Source of the DNA: an uncultured Clostridia bacterium
GTDB taxonomy: Bacteria > Bacillota > Clostridia > Oscillospirales > Acutalibacteraceae
Length of the DNA stretch: 6,786 nucleotides
NCBI GenBank assembly: GCA_946626015.1
Contig: CAMOTT010000111.1
Location: 1-6,786 of the forward strand
Direction of reading: 5' to 3'
Position 1 is the stretch's first letter. The number at the start of each line of letters is the position of its first letter. The position numbers and the translations under genes are program-made. Under the pieces are notes generated by a model, which had not been told where the DNA came from, made no database searches, and saw only the letters and a list, made by a program, of their open reading frames with translations. Below, one piece after another: positions 1-5,988 of the stretch.

Positions 1-113
1 AGACGGCAAAACTCAGCCACACCTACAAAACCGTTGTGACCCCTCCCACCTGCACAAAGAAGGGCTACACCACCTACACCTGCTCCTGCGGTGACAGCTA
101 CGTTGGCGATTAC
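1..113 (+). repeat. Direct repeat copy 1 (113 bp, inside the repeat-protein gene)
   Basis: Bases 1-113 match 229-341 at 110 of 113 positions; the three differences fall at 56, 57 and 62 of this copy. The period is 228 bases, exactly 76 codons, which equals two 38-residue protein units. The copy may extend upstream of the window. It is coding sequence, not a CRISPR or mobile-element repeat. Confidence 0.95.
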
Positions 114-833
114 AAAAATGCCCTCGGTCACGCTTTCGGCGAATGGCAGGTAACCACACCGGCCACCCACACAAGCAAGGGCGTTGAGACAAGATACTGC
201 TCACGTTGTGACGCTACGGAGACGAGGGAGACGGCAAAACTCAGCCACACCTACAAAACCGTTGTGACCCCTCCCACCTGCACGCAGAAAGGCTACACCA
301 CCTACACCTGCTCCTGCGGTGACAGCTACGTTGGCGATTACGTAAGCTCTCTGGGGCACATTTACAACGCTGTTGTGACCAAAAAGCCGACCGGCACAGA
401 GGACGGTATCCGCACCTACACCTGCTCACGTTGCGGCCACAGCTATACGGAAACAATACCTAAGCAGGCAGACCCCGTGATTGGTATTCGCAACTACACA
501 GCGGCTAAAACCGTAGACTACAAAGCCACCATCACCTTTACCGCGGAGGTAAAGAACGCCGTCAGCGGCGCGGCTGTGCATTGGTTCATTGACGGGCAAG
601 ATAAAGGCACAGGCGACAGCTGCACCGAGTCCAAAATAACCAACAGCTTTACCGTTCAGGCAAAATACATGAAGAACGGCAAAATCCTCTCTGAGTCCGG
701 CGTGGAGAAGATCAACGTCAAAACAGGCTTCTTCGCCAAGCTGTTGGCCTTCTTCCGCTCCATCTTCGACGCCCTGCCAAGGCTCGCTCAGGGTTATGCA
801 GGCGCAGAAATGATCGAAAAACTTATCCCGTAA
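3..833 (+). CDS. Secreted Cys-rich tandem-repeat protein, C-terminal part (5' truncated by window edge)
   Basis: The frame is open from the first bases of the window to a TAA at 831-833, so the start lies upstream; 276 residues are visible. Residues 1 to about 155 hold four units of about 38 residues. Units alternate between a type with PTCT...YTCSCGDSY and a type with YCSRC or YTCSRC, and most end in L-[GS]-H-x-[YF]. The Cys pairs (CxC, CxxC) and the His of each unit could bind metal or form disulphides; this is inference. Residues about 157-238 look like an Ig-like beta-sandwich (for example TITFTAEVKNAVSGAAVHWF). Then comes a hydrophobic/basic stretch, FFAKLLAFFRSIF, and 19 more residues. 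No LPXTG motif or dockerin is visible in this part. Similar repeat proteins are common surface or secreted proteins of gut Clostridia, but the function is unknown to me. A hairpin follows the stop, so this is the last gene of its transcript. Confidence 0.85.
   Translation, partial: TAKLSHTYKTVVTPPTCTKKGYTTYTCSCGDSYVGDYKNALGHAFGEWQVTTPATHTSKGVETRYCSRCDATETRETAKLSHTYKTVVTPPTCTQKGYTTYTCSCGDSYVGDYVSSLGHIYNAVVTKKPTGTEDGIRTYTCSRCGHSYTETIPKQADPVIGIRNYTAAKTVDYKATITFTAEVKNAVSGAAVHWFIDGQDKGTGDSCTESKITNSFTVQAKYMKNGKILSESGVEKINVKTGFFAKLLAFFRSIFDALPRLAQGYAGAEMIEKLIP
229..341 (+). repeat. Direct repeat copy 2 (113 bp)
   Basis: Second copy of the 113-base direct repeat, 228 bases downstream of the first. 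After 341 the copies diverge abruptly. The near-identity at DNA level, including synonymous positions, points to recent duplication or gene conversion of a two-unit block. Confidence 0.95.
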
Positions 834-840
834 CAGAACC

Positions 841-883
841 TTCCCCGCGAGCCGGCGCGCTGCCCGTTCGCGGGGAATTATTA
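841..883 (+). terminator. Hairpin terminator after the repeat-protein gene
   Basis: A perfect 10-bp inverted repeat: TTCCCCGCGA (841-850) pairs with TCGCGGGGAA (868-877) around a 17-base GC-rich loop. It lies eight bases after the TAA stop. The downstream tract is only TTATTA, so termination may be less efficient than at a classical site, but the position and stem strength fit a Rho-independent terminator. Confidence 0.65.
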
Positions 884-914
884 CAATTCGGAATATTAAA
901 TCAACAAAATAAGA

Positions 915-943
915 TTGCTTTTGTTGTTCGGATGTGATAGTAT
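915..943 (+). promoter_or_regulatory. Candidate promoter for the MFS-amidase operon
   Basis: TTGCTT (915-920), a 17-base spacer, then TAGTAT (938-943) preceded by TGA, which gives an extended -10 (TGN) element. An overlapping alternative is TTGTTG (922-927) with GATTAT (945-950), also at 17 bases. Both lie just downstream of the hairpin and upstream of the ribosome-binding site. No operator is obvious. Confidence 0.45.
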
Positions 944-968
944 TGATTATGCTGAATGGCAATCCGTT

Positions 969-976
969 GAGAGGTG
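969..976 (+). promoter_or_regulatory. Ribosome-binding site that fixes the MFS start
   Basis: GAGAGGTG seven bases before ATG 984. It decides for this ATG over in-frame alternative starts upstream such as TTG 915, which overlaps the predicted promoter. Confidence 0.8.
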
Positions 977-983
977 TGAACTC

Positions 984-2438
984 ATGAAAAAAGCCCCCGA
1001 CAACAGGATACAAAAAGAGATCCTCCGCCGCAGCAGGCAGCTCAACGCTCCGAGAAGCAGAGCCTATCTGCCTTTTTTACTCATAATCATAAGTATTGTC
1101 TACATAACCGATGAAATAGCGTCTCAGATCGGAACGCTTATGAAAACCGAGATAGCCAACGATATGCTGGCCCATTTCGGCAACTCCTCCGTGGGCGTTT
1201 TGGATATCCTTTCCATGATATCCGTACCGTTTATGGCGCTGGGTATTTTCTACAAGCCTCTCGCGGACAGGTTTGGCAGAAAGCCCTTCCTTGTTATCAA
1301 CACGCTGGGCATGAGCCTCGGGCTTATGATAATTTATATTTCCGGCAGCATCCCCATGTATGTGATCGGAGTCTGCATCATACAGTTCTTTGTTCCCCAC
1401 GATATGCAGGCTGTCTACATAATGGAGGCCGCTCCCGACAAGCACAGGGCAAAGATCTATTCCGTCATTAAGTGTGCGGCGATGCTGGGCGTTATGCTGA
1501 TCCCTGCTCTCAGGCGGATCTTTATGCACGAGACTTCGCAGTGGCGCAGAGTGTATATCATTCCGGCTGTTGTGGGGCTGGTTGTGGGATTTGCGGCTCT
1601 GTTTTTCGCAAAGGAAACCGATTCCTTCAACAAGGCACGGATAGCGAATCTCAAGGGCGAAGGCAGCGACGGGCAAGGACAAAACGGCGGACTGATAAAC
1701 GCGCTGAAATTTGTTTGGAAGCACAAGCAGCTCAGGTGGCTTTATCTCGCCCTTGCCTGCTCCGAAACAGGCTTTATCCTCACCATTGATTATCAGGTCA
1801 TAATGACCTACGGCTACGCTCAGGGGTTCGTGGCAAACGGCCGCTTTACCGACCTCGCCATGGCTGTTGAAAGCGTTGGCGTAAACGAGATCACCTCCGC
1901 GCTGTTCATGTTCCCTGTGGGCTGCGCCCTGGGGCAGTTGATCCCCGGATTTATCGCGGATATAAAGAGCAGAAAGGCCGCCGCCTTGAGCGTCTCTCTG
2001 GCGGCAGTTGCGCTTTTCCTCGGCTTCTCTCTGGGAGCAAAGGCCGGGTTTAACCCGTATATAGTCGGCTTTCTCGCGGGTGCCTGCATCGGCACCTTCT
2101 GGGCAAACGTCGATATAATAAACCTTATGACCGGAGAAAGCGCCCCCACCGCCCTGAGGTCTTCCATATTAGCCGCCGCCAACCTTGCCACAGGGCTTGG
2201 GATCGGCCTTTCTTACGGCATATCCCTGCCGCTTATAACGGTTTTCGGCAACACCTCCGTAGCCGTTGTGGCGCTGTGCGTGACCATTCCCGGGCTTATC
2301 GCGGCATTCGCTATTCTGGTTTCAAAGACCCACGACACAAATGGCATAGACCTGAGCGCGGTCACGGGCGAGGAATGGGAGCAAACCGCGAAGAACGCTT
2401 CCGTTAAAGCAGAGGAAGCGGAGATCGCGTTAAAATAA
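984..2438 (+). CDS. Major facilitator superfamily (MFS) transporter
   Basis: A 484-residue integral membrane protein with about 12 predicted TM helices (first at about 29-49, last ending near 435) in two six-helix halves. These are separated by a polar loop at about 212-240 containing KGEGSDGQGQNGG. The classical MFS motif A between TM2 and TM3 is present as YKPLADRFGRKP (residues 90-101), with Tyr/Lys where the first Gly usually sits. A degenerate copy, GFIADIKSRK, occurs between TM8 and TM9. TM1 carries adjacent acidic residues (Asp43-Glu44), plausible for ion coupling. The N-terminus before TM1 is strongly basic and the C-terminus ends in an acidic/Ala helix; both should be cytoplasmic. 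The substrate cannot be read from the sequence. The start is ATG 984, supported by a good RBS; the frame is open further upstream, but that extension is not hydrophobic and overlaps the promoter. The amidase gene begins about 30 bases after the stop with no terminator between, so the two are probably co-transcribed and may share a substrate. Confidence 0.9.
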   Translation: MKKAPDNRIQKEILRRSRQLNAPRSRAYLPFLLIIISIVYITDEIASQIGTLMKTEIANDMLAHFGNSSVGVLDILSMISVPFMALGIFYKPLADRFGRKPFLVINTLGMSLGLMIIYISGSIPMYVIGVCIIQFFVPHDMQAVYIMEAAPDKHRAKIYSVIKCAAMLGVMLIPALRRIFMHETSQWRRVYIIPAVVGLVVGFAALFFAKETDSFNKARIANLKGEGSDGQGQNGGLINALKFVWKHKQLRWLYLALACSETGFILTIDYQVIMTYGYAQGFVANGRFTDLAMAVESVGVNEITSALFMFPVGCALGQLIPGFIADIKSRKAAALSVSLAAVALFLGFSLGAKAGFNPYIVGFLAGACIGTFWANVDIINLMTGESAPTALRSSILAAANLATGLGIGLSYGISLPLITVFGNTSVAVVALCVTIPGLIAAFAILVSKTHDTNGIDLSAVTGEEWEQTAKNASVKAEEAEIALK

Positions 2439-2468
2439 CACATTTTAAGAGAACTATGTGCTTTGACA

Positions 2469-3647
2469 ATGAAATTTTTCCGTCTTATATCCAAGGTCGT
2501 TTCGGTGATACTCTCCGTGGTGATCGGATTTTACAGCTCGCTGACCGGTTTTTGGTCCGGTCAGTTTGACTCCCTAAAATCCATTACCAAGGTCACTGAT
2601 GATTATTATCTCATGGATTACAAATACAACTATGACCTTGACACCTTGCTTGAGAGTGAAACGGGCAATTCCACCACAGTAGGTCTTTTGCTCTACTCTG
2701 TGGCAGACATCTTTTTACAGCTTAATCCCGGCGCAAAGAAAATCCTTTCAAACCTTGGCCTTTTCTTTGATATCGACAGCAAAGCCATTTCTGAAATCGT
2801 GTATAAAATAACAAAATCCATTGGTTTCGGCTGCACAACATTCAACGCAGCGACCCCGTCGGGCGACAAGCTGTTTGCAAGGAACTACGATTATTTGGAC
2901 TCTCCCGGCATTACTGTCTGGACTCATCCGGAAAACGGTTATGCAAGCGTTTCGACAGTTTCACTGTACTTTCTCGGATACGGCGGAGCTTTTCTGCCGG
3001 AAGACCTCCTGACTTCAATCCTGACTCTTATCGCGCCTTACATACCTGTTGACGGGATGAATGAGAAGGGGCTTTCGATAGGCGTTCTTGAGCTGGAAAC
3101 ACCCGAAACATTCATACAGACAGACAAAAAGGATATTACAACAACTGCTATCATACGCAACGTGCTTGACCATGCCGCAACGGTTGAGGAAGCCGTTGAG
3201 ATATTTATGGAATACGATATGCACGATTTTCTCGGCGGAAAATGCACATACCACTATCAGATCGCCGACGCTTCAGGTGAAACCGCAATAATCGAATACG
3301 CCAACGGCGAAACGACCGTGTTGCGGCCGGACAAGTCCGGGACGCTCATTGCCACTAATTTCTGGCTCACCAAAGGAGTTGACGACCCTGACGGGTTGGG
3401 GCAGGACAGATATGAGACAGCCCAAAAAATGCTGATGGAAAAGAACTACCGTGTCAGTGAAAAAGACGCCATGAATATCCTCAACGCAACTCATCTTGAA
3501 AATGCGGACCTTCACGGTTATATTTGCACGACACTCTGGAGCGTTGTATATAACAACACAAGCAGGGAATTCACAGTATGCGCCATGTATGATTTTGACA
3601 GGGAATACAGGTTTTCCATCTTTGAGCCCTTGAAAATGCTGCAATGA
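2469..3647 (+). CDS. Membrane-anchored Ntn amidase, choloylglycine hydrolase / NAAA / acid ceramidase-like
   Basis: A 392-residue protein predicted to hydrolyse a linear (non-peptide) C-N amide bond. Residues about 10-28 form one hydrophobic segment (signal anchor or uncleaved signal peptide). A polar/amphipathic region to about 121 precedes the likely nucleophile Cys122 in GFG-CTTF. Family residues follow at the expected spacing: Arg138 and Asp141 in ARNYDY lie 16 and 19 residues after Cys, as Arg18 and Asp21 follow Cys2 in bile salt hydrolases. DGMNEKGLSIG contains Asn198. ATNFW contains Asn297, and QDRYETAQ contains Arg314, which may match the conserved Asn and Arg later in the family. The ~120-residue segment before Cys means the enzyme must be cleaved at Gly121-Cys122 to expose the N-terminal nucleophile, as in NAAA and acid ceramidase; classical bile salt hydrolases lose only Met1. 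Start: ATG 2469 (MKFFRLISK) is chosen, but TTG 2463 is equally possible because the nearest purine run, AAGAGA at 2447-2452, is weak and fits TTG better. Substrate is unresolved. Confidence 0.85.
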   Translation: MKFFRLISKVVSVILSVVIGFYSSLTGFWSGQFDSLKSITKVTDDYYLMDYKYNYDLDTLLESETGNSTTVGLLLYSVADIFLQLNPGAKKILSNLGLFFDIDSKAISEIVYKITKSIGFGCTTFNAATPSGDKLFARNYDYLDSPGITVWTHPENGYASVSTVSLYFLGYGGAFLPEDLLTSILTLIAPYIPVDGMNEKGLSIGVLELETPETFIQTDKKDITTTAIIRNVLDHAATVEEAVEIFMEYDMHDFLGGKCTYHYQIADASGETAIIEYANGETTVLRPDKSGTLIATNFWLTKGVDDPDGLGQDRYETAQKMLMEKNYRVSEKDAMNILNATHLENADLHGYICTTLWSVVYNNTSREFTVCAMYDFDREYRFSIFEPLKMLQ

Positions 3648-3676
3648 CCATGCTGCCCTCGCAAAAATAAAACCCT

Positions 3677-3715
3677 ATCCGGCTTTTCAGATCAGCTCTG
3701 TCAAGCCGGATTTTT
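3677..3715 (+). terminator. Strong Rho-independent terminator after the amidase gene
   Basis: ATCCGGCTT (3677-3685) pairs perfectly with AAGCCGGAT (3703-3711). An inner CAG/CTG pairing (3688-3690 with 3698-3700) can extend the stem. The right arm runs into TTTTT (3711-3715). An A-rich left flank, GCAAAAAT (3661-3668), is complementary to ATTTTTGC (3710-3717), so it could also act on transcripts from the other strand. Confidence 0.9.
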
Positions 3716-3718
3716 GCC

Positions 3719-3748
3719 TTGTTTTTCAAAGTTTTCCCATGGTATAAT
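3719..3748 (+). promoter_or_regulatory. Sigma-A-type promoter for the beta-helix gene
   Basis: A perfect -10 TATAAT (3743-3748) preceded by TGG forms an extended -10. A fair -35, TTGTTT (3719-3724), lies 18 bases upstream, right after the terminator. Transcription would begin near 3755, leaving a leader of about 30 bases. Confidence 0.8.
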
Positions 3749-3770
3749 GTATTAATGAATAATAATCGAA

Positions 3771-3777
3771 AGAGGTG
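3771..3777 (+). promoter_or_regulatory. Ribosome-binding site deciding the beta-helix start
   Basis: AGAGGTG followed by two GTG codons at 3781 and 3784. The GTG inside the site itself (3775) is too early to be the start. The core G at 3775 is eight bases from GTG 3784 and five from GTG 3781, so 3784 is preferred. Confidence 0.65.
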
Positions 3778-3783
3778 CCCGTG

Positions 3784-5967
3784 GTGTGGAAAAAAGCCCT
3801 ATGTATCTTTATTGCGATGCTTTTGATCTCAGGAGAGGCGGCCATAGCTGTGAACGGTTTTGAGAAAGAGACAAACGCCATTTACGTTTCGGTTGACGGC
3901 AGCGATGAGGCGGACGGGAGCTTTGAGGCTCCCCTTGCAACGATCAACGCCGCAAAAGAGCTGGCAAAGAAAAAAAGCGGCGACGTGACCGTATATTTCA
4001 GGCAGGGCAGCTATACCCTCAATGACACCGTAAAATTCACCTACATGGACAAAAGCGGCGTTACCTATAAGGCTTTTAACGGCGAAAAGGTGGTTTTTAC
4101 CGCCGGAGCGCCCTATTCCGGCTTTGAGGAATGTACGGTGAACGGGGTAAAAGCAGTAAAAAAATATGTTGGGAAAGATGCCTCTTTCAATATTCTTTTT
4201 AACAGCAAAACCACTTTAAGCCGCACAAGATACCCAAAAAGCGGCTATCTGCATATCAAAGCCGTTGATGAAAACTACTGCATAAACCCGGAGCTTGAGG
4301 TGGACGCGGATTATCACAGCGGTTACACCGCATTTTTAGCGGAGCCGAAAGATATCCCCGCAATGAAAAACCCCAACAACGTTGTTGCCCGCGTGCTCCA
4401 CTTCTGGAAAGATGAAATGCTCAATATCAAAAGTTATGATCCGGCAACGGGTCTTGTTCAGTTTACAAAGCCCTCTTCAATGACCTTCCACGAAAATGAG
4501 AGGTACTTTTTAGAGAACGTTTTTGAAGCCCTTGACGAAGAGGGCGAATGGTATCTCGACAAATCGGAGGGCGTGCTCTACTACATTTTGCAGGACGGCG
4601 AATCGGCGGAAGATCTGACCTTATGGGGCGGAACGACCGAGACCCTTATAAGCATCGACAGCGTTGATAATATCAGCTTTGAGAACATAATTTTCCGGGG
4701 CAACGGCTTTAAAGTGCCGTTGCAAAGGGATTTTTCGCAGGCCGCCTATGACGCCCCCGTCTGCGTTTCCTGCAAAAATTCAAAAGGCTTCAGAATACAG
4801 AACTGCGAGTTCAGGGACATTGCCGCCTGCGGAGTATTCTTGGGAGAAAACGTACAGGACGCCGCTGTTGACAGCTCTGTTTTTGAGAACATAGGCGCTC
4901 AGGCTGTCTATGTCAGGGGCGATAACTTTAAGGACGGCGACCCCCGGGTAACGAAGAACATAGATATTACAAACAACCTGATCTCCGGCTTCGGCAAGGT
5001 GTTTTACAACGCGGTGGGCATCCTTATCATCCACGCAAACACCGTCAACGCAAGCTTCAATGAGATACATGACGGCTATTACACCGCGATCTCGGCAGGC
5101 TGGGTCTGGGGGTATTCCCATTCAATAACTTACAACAACAATATAAGCAACAACCTGATCTACGATATCGGTCAGGGCTGGCTGTCGGATATGGGCGGCA
5201 TATACACCCTGGGCAATCAGGAGGGCACGGTGATCTCCGGCAATGTTATCCACAACGTTGCCGCCGACCCCGGCGAGGGCGGCTACGGCGGCTGGGGGAT
5301 ATATCTTGACGAAGGCTCCTCGTATATTCTCGTTGAGAACAATCTTGCCTATGCCTGCGGCAGCGACGGCTATCATCTCCACTACGGCAGCGACAATATC
5401 GTGCGCAACAATATTTTTGCCCTGAACGGCGAATCCCAGGCAAGGGTGGTTTCCGCTCCCGGCCGTGTGGAGGGCAGCGGGAACACCGCCGCGTTCACCA
5501 ACAACATTCTGCTCTCCGACGGAAAAGCACAAATATTTTCTCACCTTAAAGATAAGGCCGCCTTCACCGAAAACGGCAACATAATGTGGGATCTCACCTT
5601 TGGCAACGACTTGTATTTCAGCATTGACGGCAACAAGGACAAAGCAATGGGTTATGAGACAGCTAAACACAAAGGCTGGATCAAAAACTCATCGGCGGCC
5701 GATCCTCTTTTTAATGATGCCGGAAGCTTTGATTTTGAACTGTCGGAGGGTTCGCCTGCCCTTGAGAAAGGTTTTAAAAAAATCGATTATTCGCAGGCAG
5801 GCACAAAGTCAGGCTCGGTGATAGGCGTTTCGGTCACAGGCGGCAAAATGCCTTACAACAAAGACTCGTTCCGACAGAATTATACAGCGGCCAGGGAGAA
5901 ATTTCATCCGTTTCTGATAATCTGGTACAAGATCGTTGATTTTTTCAAAGGCATATTCGCAAAGTAA
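3784..5967 (+). CDS. Secreted right-handed beta-helix protein, probable glycosidase (GH141/GH120-like)
   Basis: A 727-residue protein. Residues 1 to about 22 are a signal peptide (KK, then CIFIAMLLIS, ending AAIA); no lipobox Cys. Residues about 32-62 hold the opening common to this class, IYVSVDGSDEADGS...PLATINAAKELA. A jelly-roll-like insert to about 270 contains RTRYPKSG and GEWYLDKSEGVLYY (254-267). From about 290 to 610 runs a parallel beta-helix of Asn/Gly-rich turns (NISFENIIF, NNLISGFG, NNLIYDIG, SGNVIHNV, RNNIFALN). Asp469 in SDMGGIYTLG and Asp509 in YLDEGSSYI lie 40 residues apart and are my candidate catalytic acids, by analogy with the two-Asp site proposed for GH141 beta-helix enzymes. 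The C-terminus ends in WYKIVDFFKGIFAK, a hydrophobic/basic tail. Starts at GTG 3784 (GTG 3781 possible). Followed after 21 bases by a broken GH92 gene, so probably part of a glycan-degradation operon. It could instead be a polysaccharide lyase or a binding protein of the same fold. Confidence 0.8.
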   Translation: MWKKALCIFIAMLLISGEAAIAVNGFEKETNAIYVSVDGSDEADGSFEAPLATINAAKELAKKKSGDVTVYFRQGSYTLNDTVKFTYMDKSGVTYKAFNGEKVVFTAGAPYSGFEECTVNGVKAVKKYVGKDASFNILFNSKTTLSRTRYPKSGYLHIKAVDENYCINPELEVDADYHSGYTAFLAEPKDIPAMKNPNNVVARVLHFWKDEMLNIKSYDPATGLVQFTKPSSMTFHENERYFLENVFEALDEEGEWYLDKSEGVLYYILQDGESAEDLTLWGGTTETLISIDSVDNISFENIIFRGNGFKVPLQRDFSQAAYDAPVCVSCKNSKGFRIQNCEFRDIAACGVFLGENVQDAAVDSSVFENIGAQAVYVRGDNFKDGDPRVTKNIDITNNLISGFGKVFYNAVGILIIHANTVNASFNEIHDGYYTAISAGWVWGYSHSITYNNNISNNLIYDIGQGWLSDMGGIYTLGNQEGTVISGNVIHNVAADPGEGGYGGWGIYLDEGSSYILVENNLAYACGSDGYHLHYGSDNIVRNNIFALNGESQARVVSAPGRVEGSGNTAAFTNNILLSDGKAQIFSHLKDKAAFTENGNIMWDLTFGNDLYFSIDGNKDKAMGYETAKHKGWIKNSSAADPLFNDAGSFDFELSEGSPALEKGFKKIDYSQAGTKSGSVIGVSVTGGKMPYNKDSFRQNYTAAREKFHPFLIIWYKIVDFFKGIFAK

Positions 5968-5974
5968 ACCAAAA

Positions 5975-5979
5975 GGGAG
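5975..5979 (+). promoter_or_regulatory. Ribosome-binding site of the GH92 remnant
   Basis: GGGAG nine bases before TTG 5989. It shows that the ancestral GH92 start was here, although the frame from TTG 5989 stops after 12 codons. Confidence 0.6.
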
Positions 5980-5988
5980 TGTTGCTGA

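Noticed and set aside
1..341. Repeats at the window start as a possible CRISPR array or mobile-element repeat
   Set aside because: The repeat is in frame with a long open coding sequence, its period is an exact number of codons, and the translated units form a regular Cys-rich protein repeat.
915..983. N-terminal extension of the MFS transporter to TTG 915
   Set aside because: It would overlap the promoter-like elements and lacks its own RBS, whereas ATG 984 has a good RBS. The added 23 residues show no membrane or signal character.
426..1013. 195-residue open frame on the minus strand
   Set aside because: It runs antisense across the repeat-protein end, the hairpin and the MFS start, and has no family motif. 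Treated as a shadow.
2439..2460. CACAT/ATGTG inverted repeat between the MFS and amidase genes as a terminator
   Set aside because: Only five AT-rich base pairs with a 12-base loop and no U-tract; too weak to separate the two genes.
2456..2470. ATG at 2456 as a start for the amidase
   Set aside because: It is out of frame with the amidase and opens only a short frame that ends near 2570 with no recognisable product.
5122..5670. 182-residue minus-strand open frame inside the beta-helix gene
   Set aside because: Its Val/Ala/Ile-rich translation is the expected antisense of Asn/Gly/Asp-rich beta-helix codons; no RBS or motif supports it.
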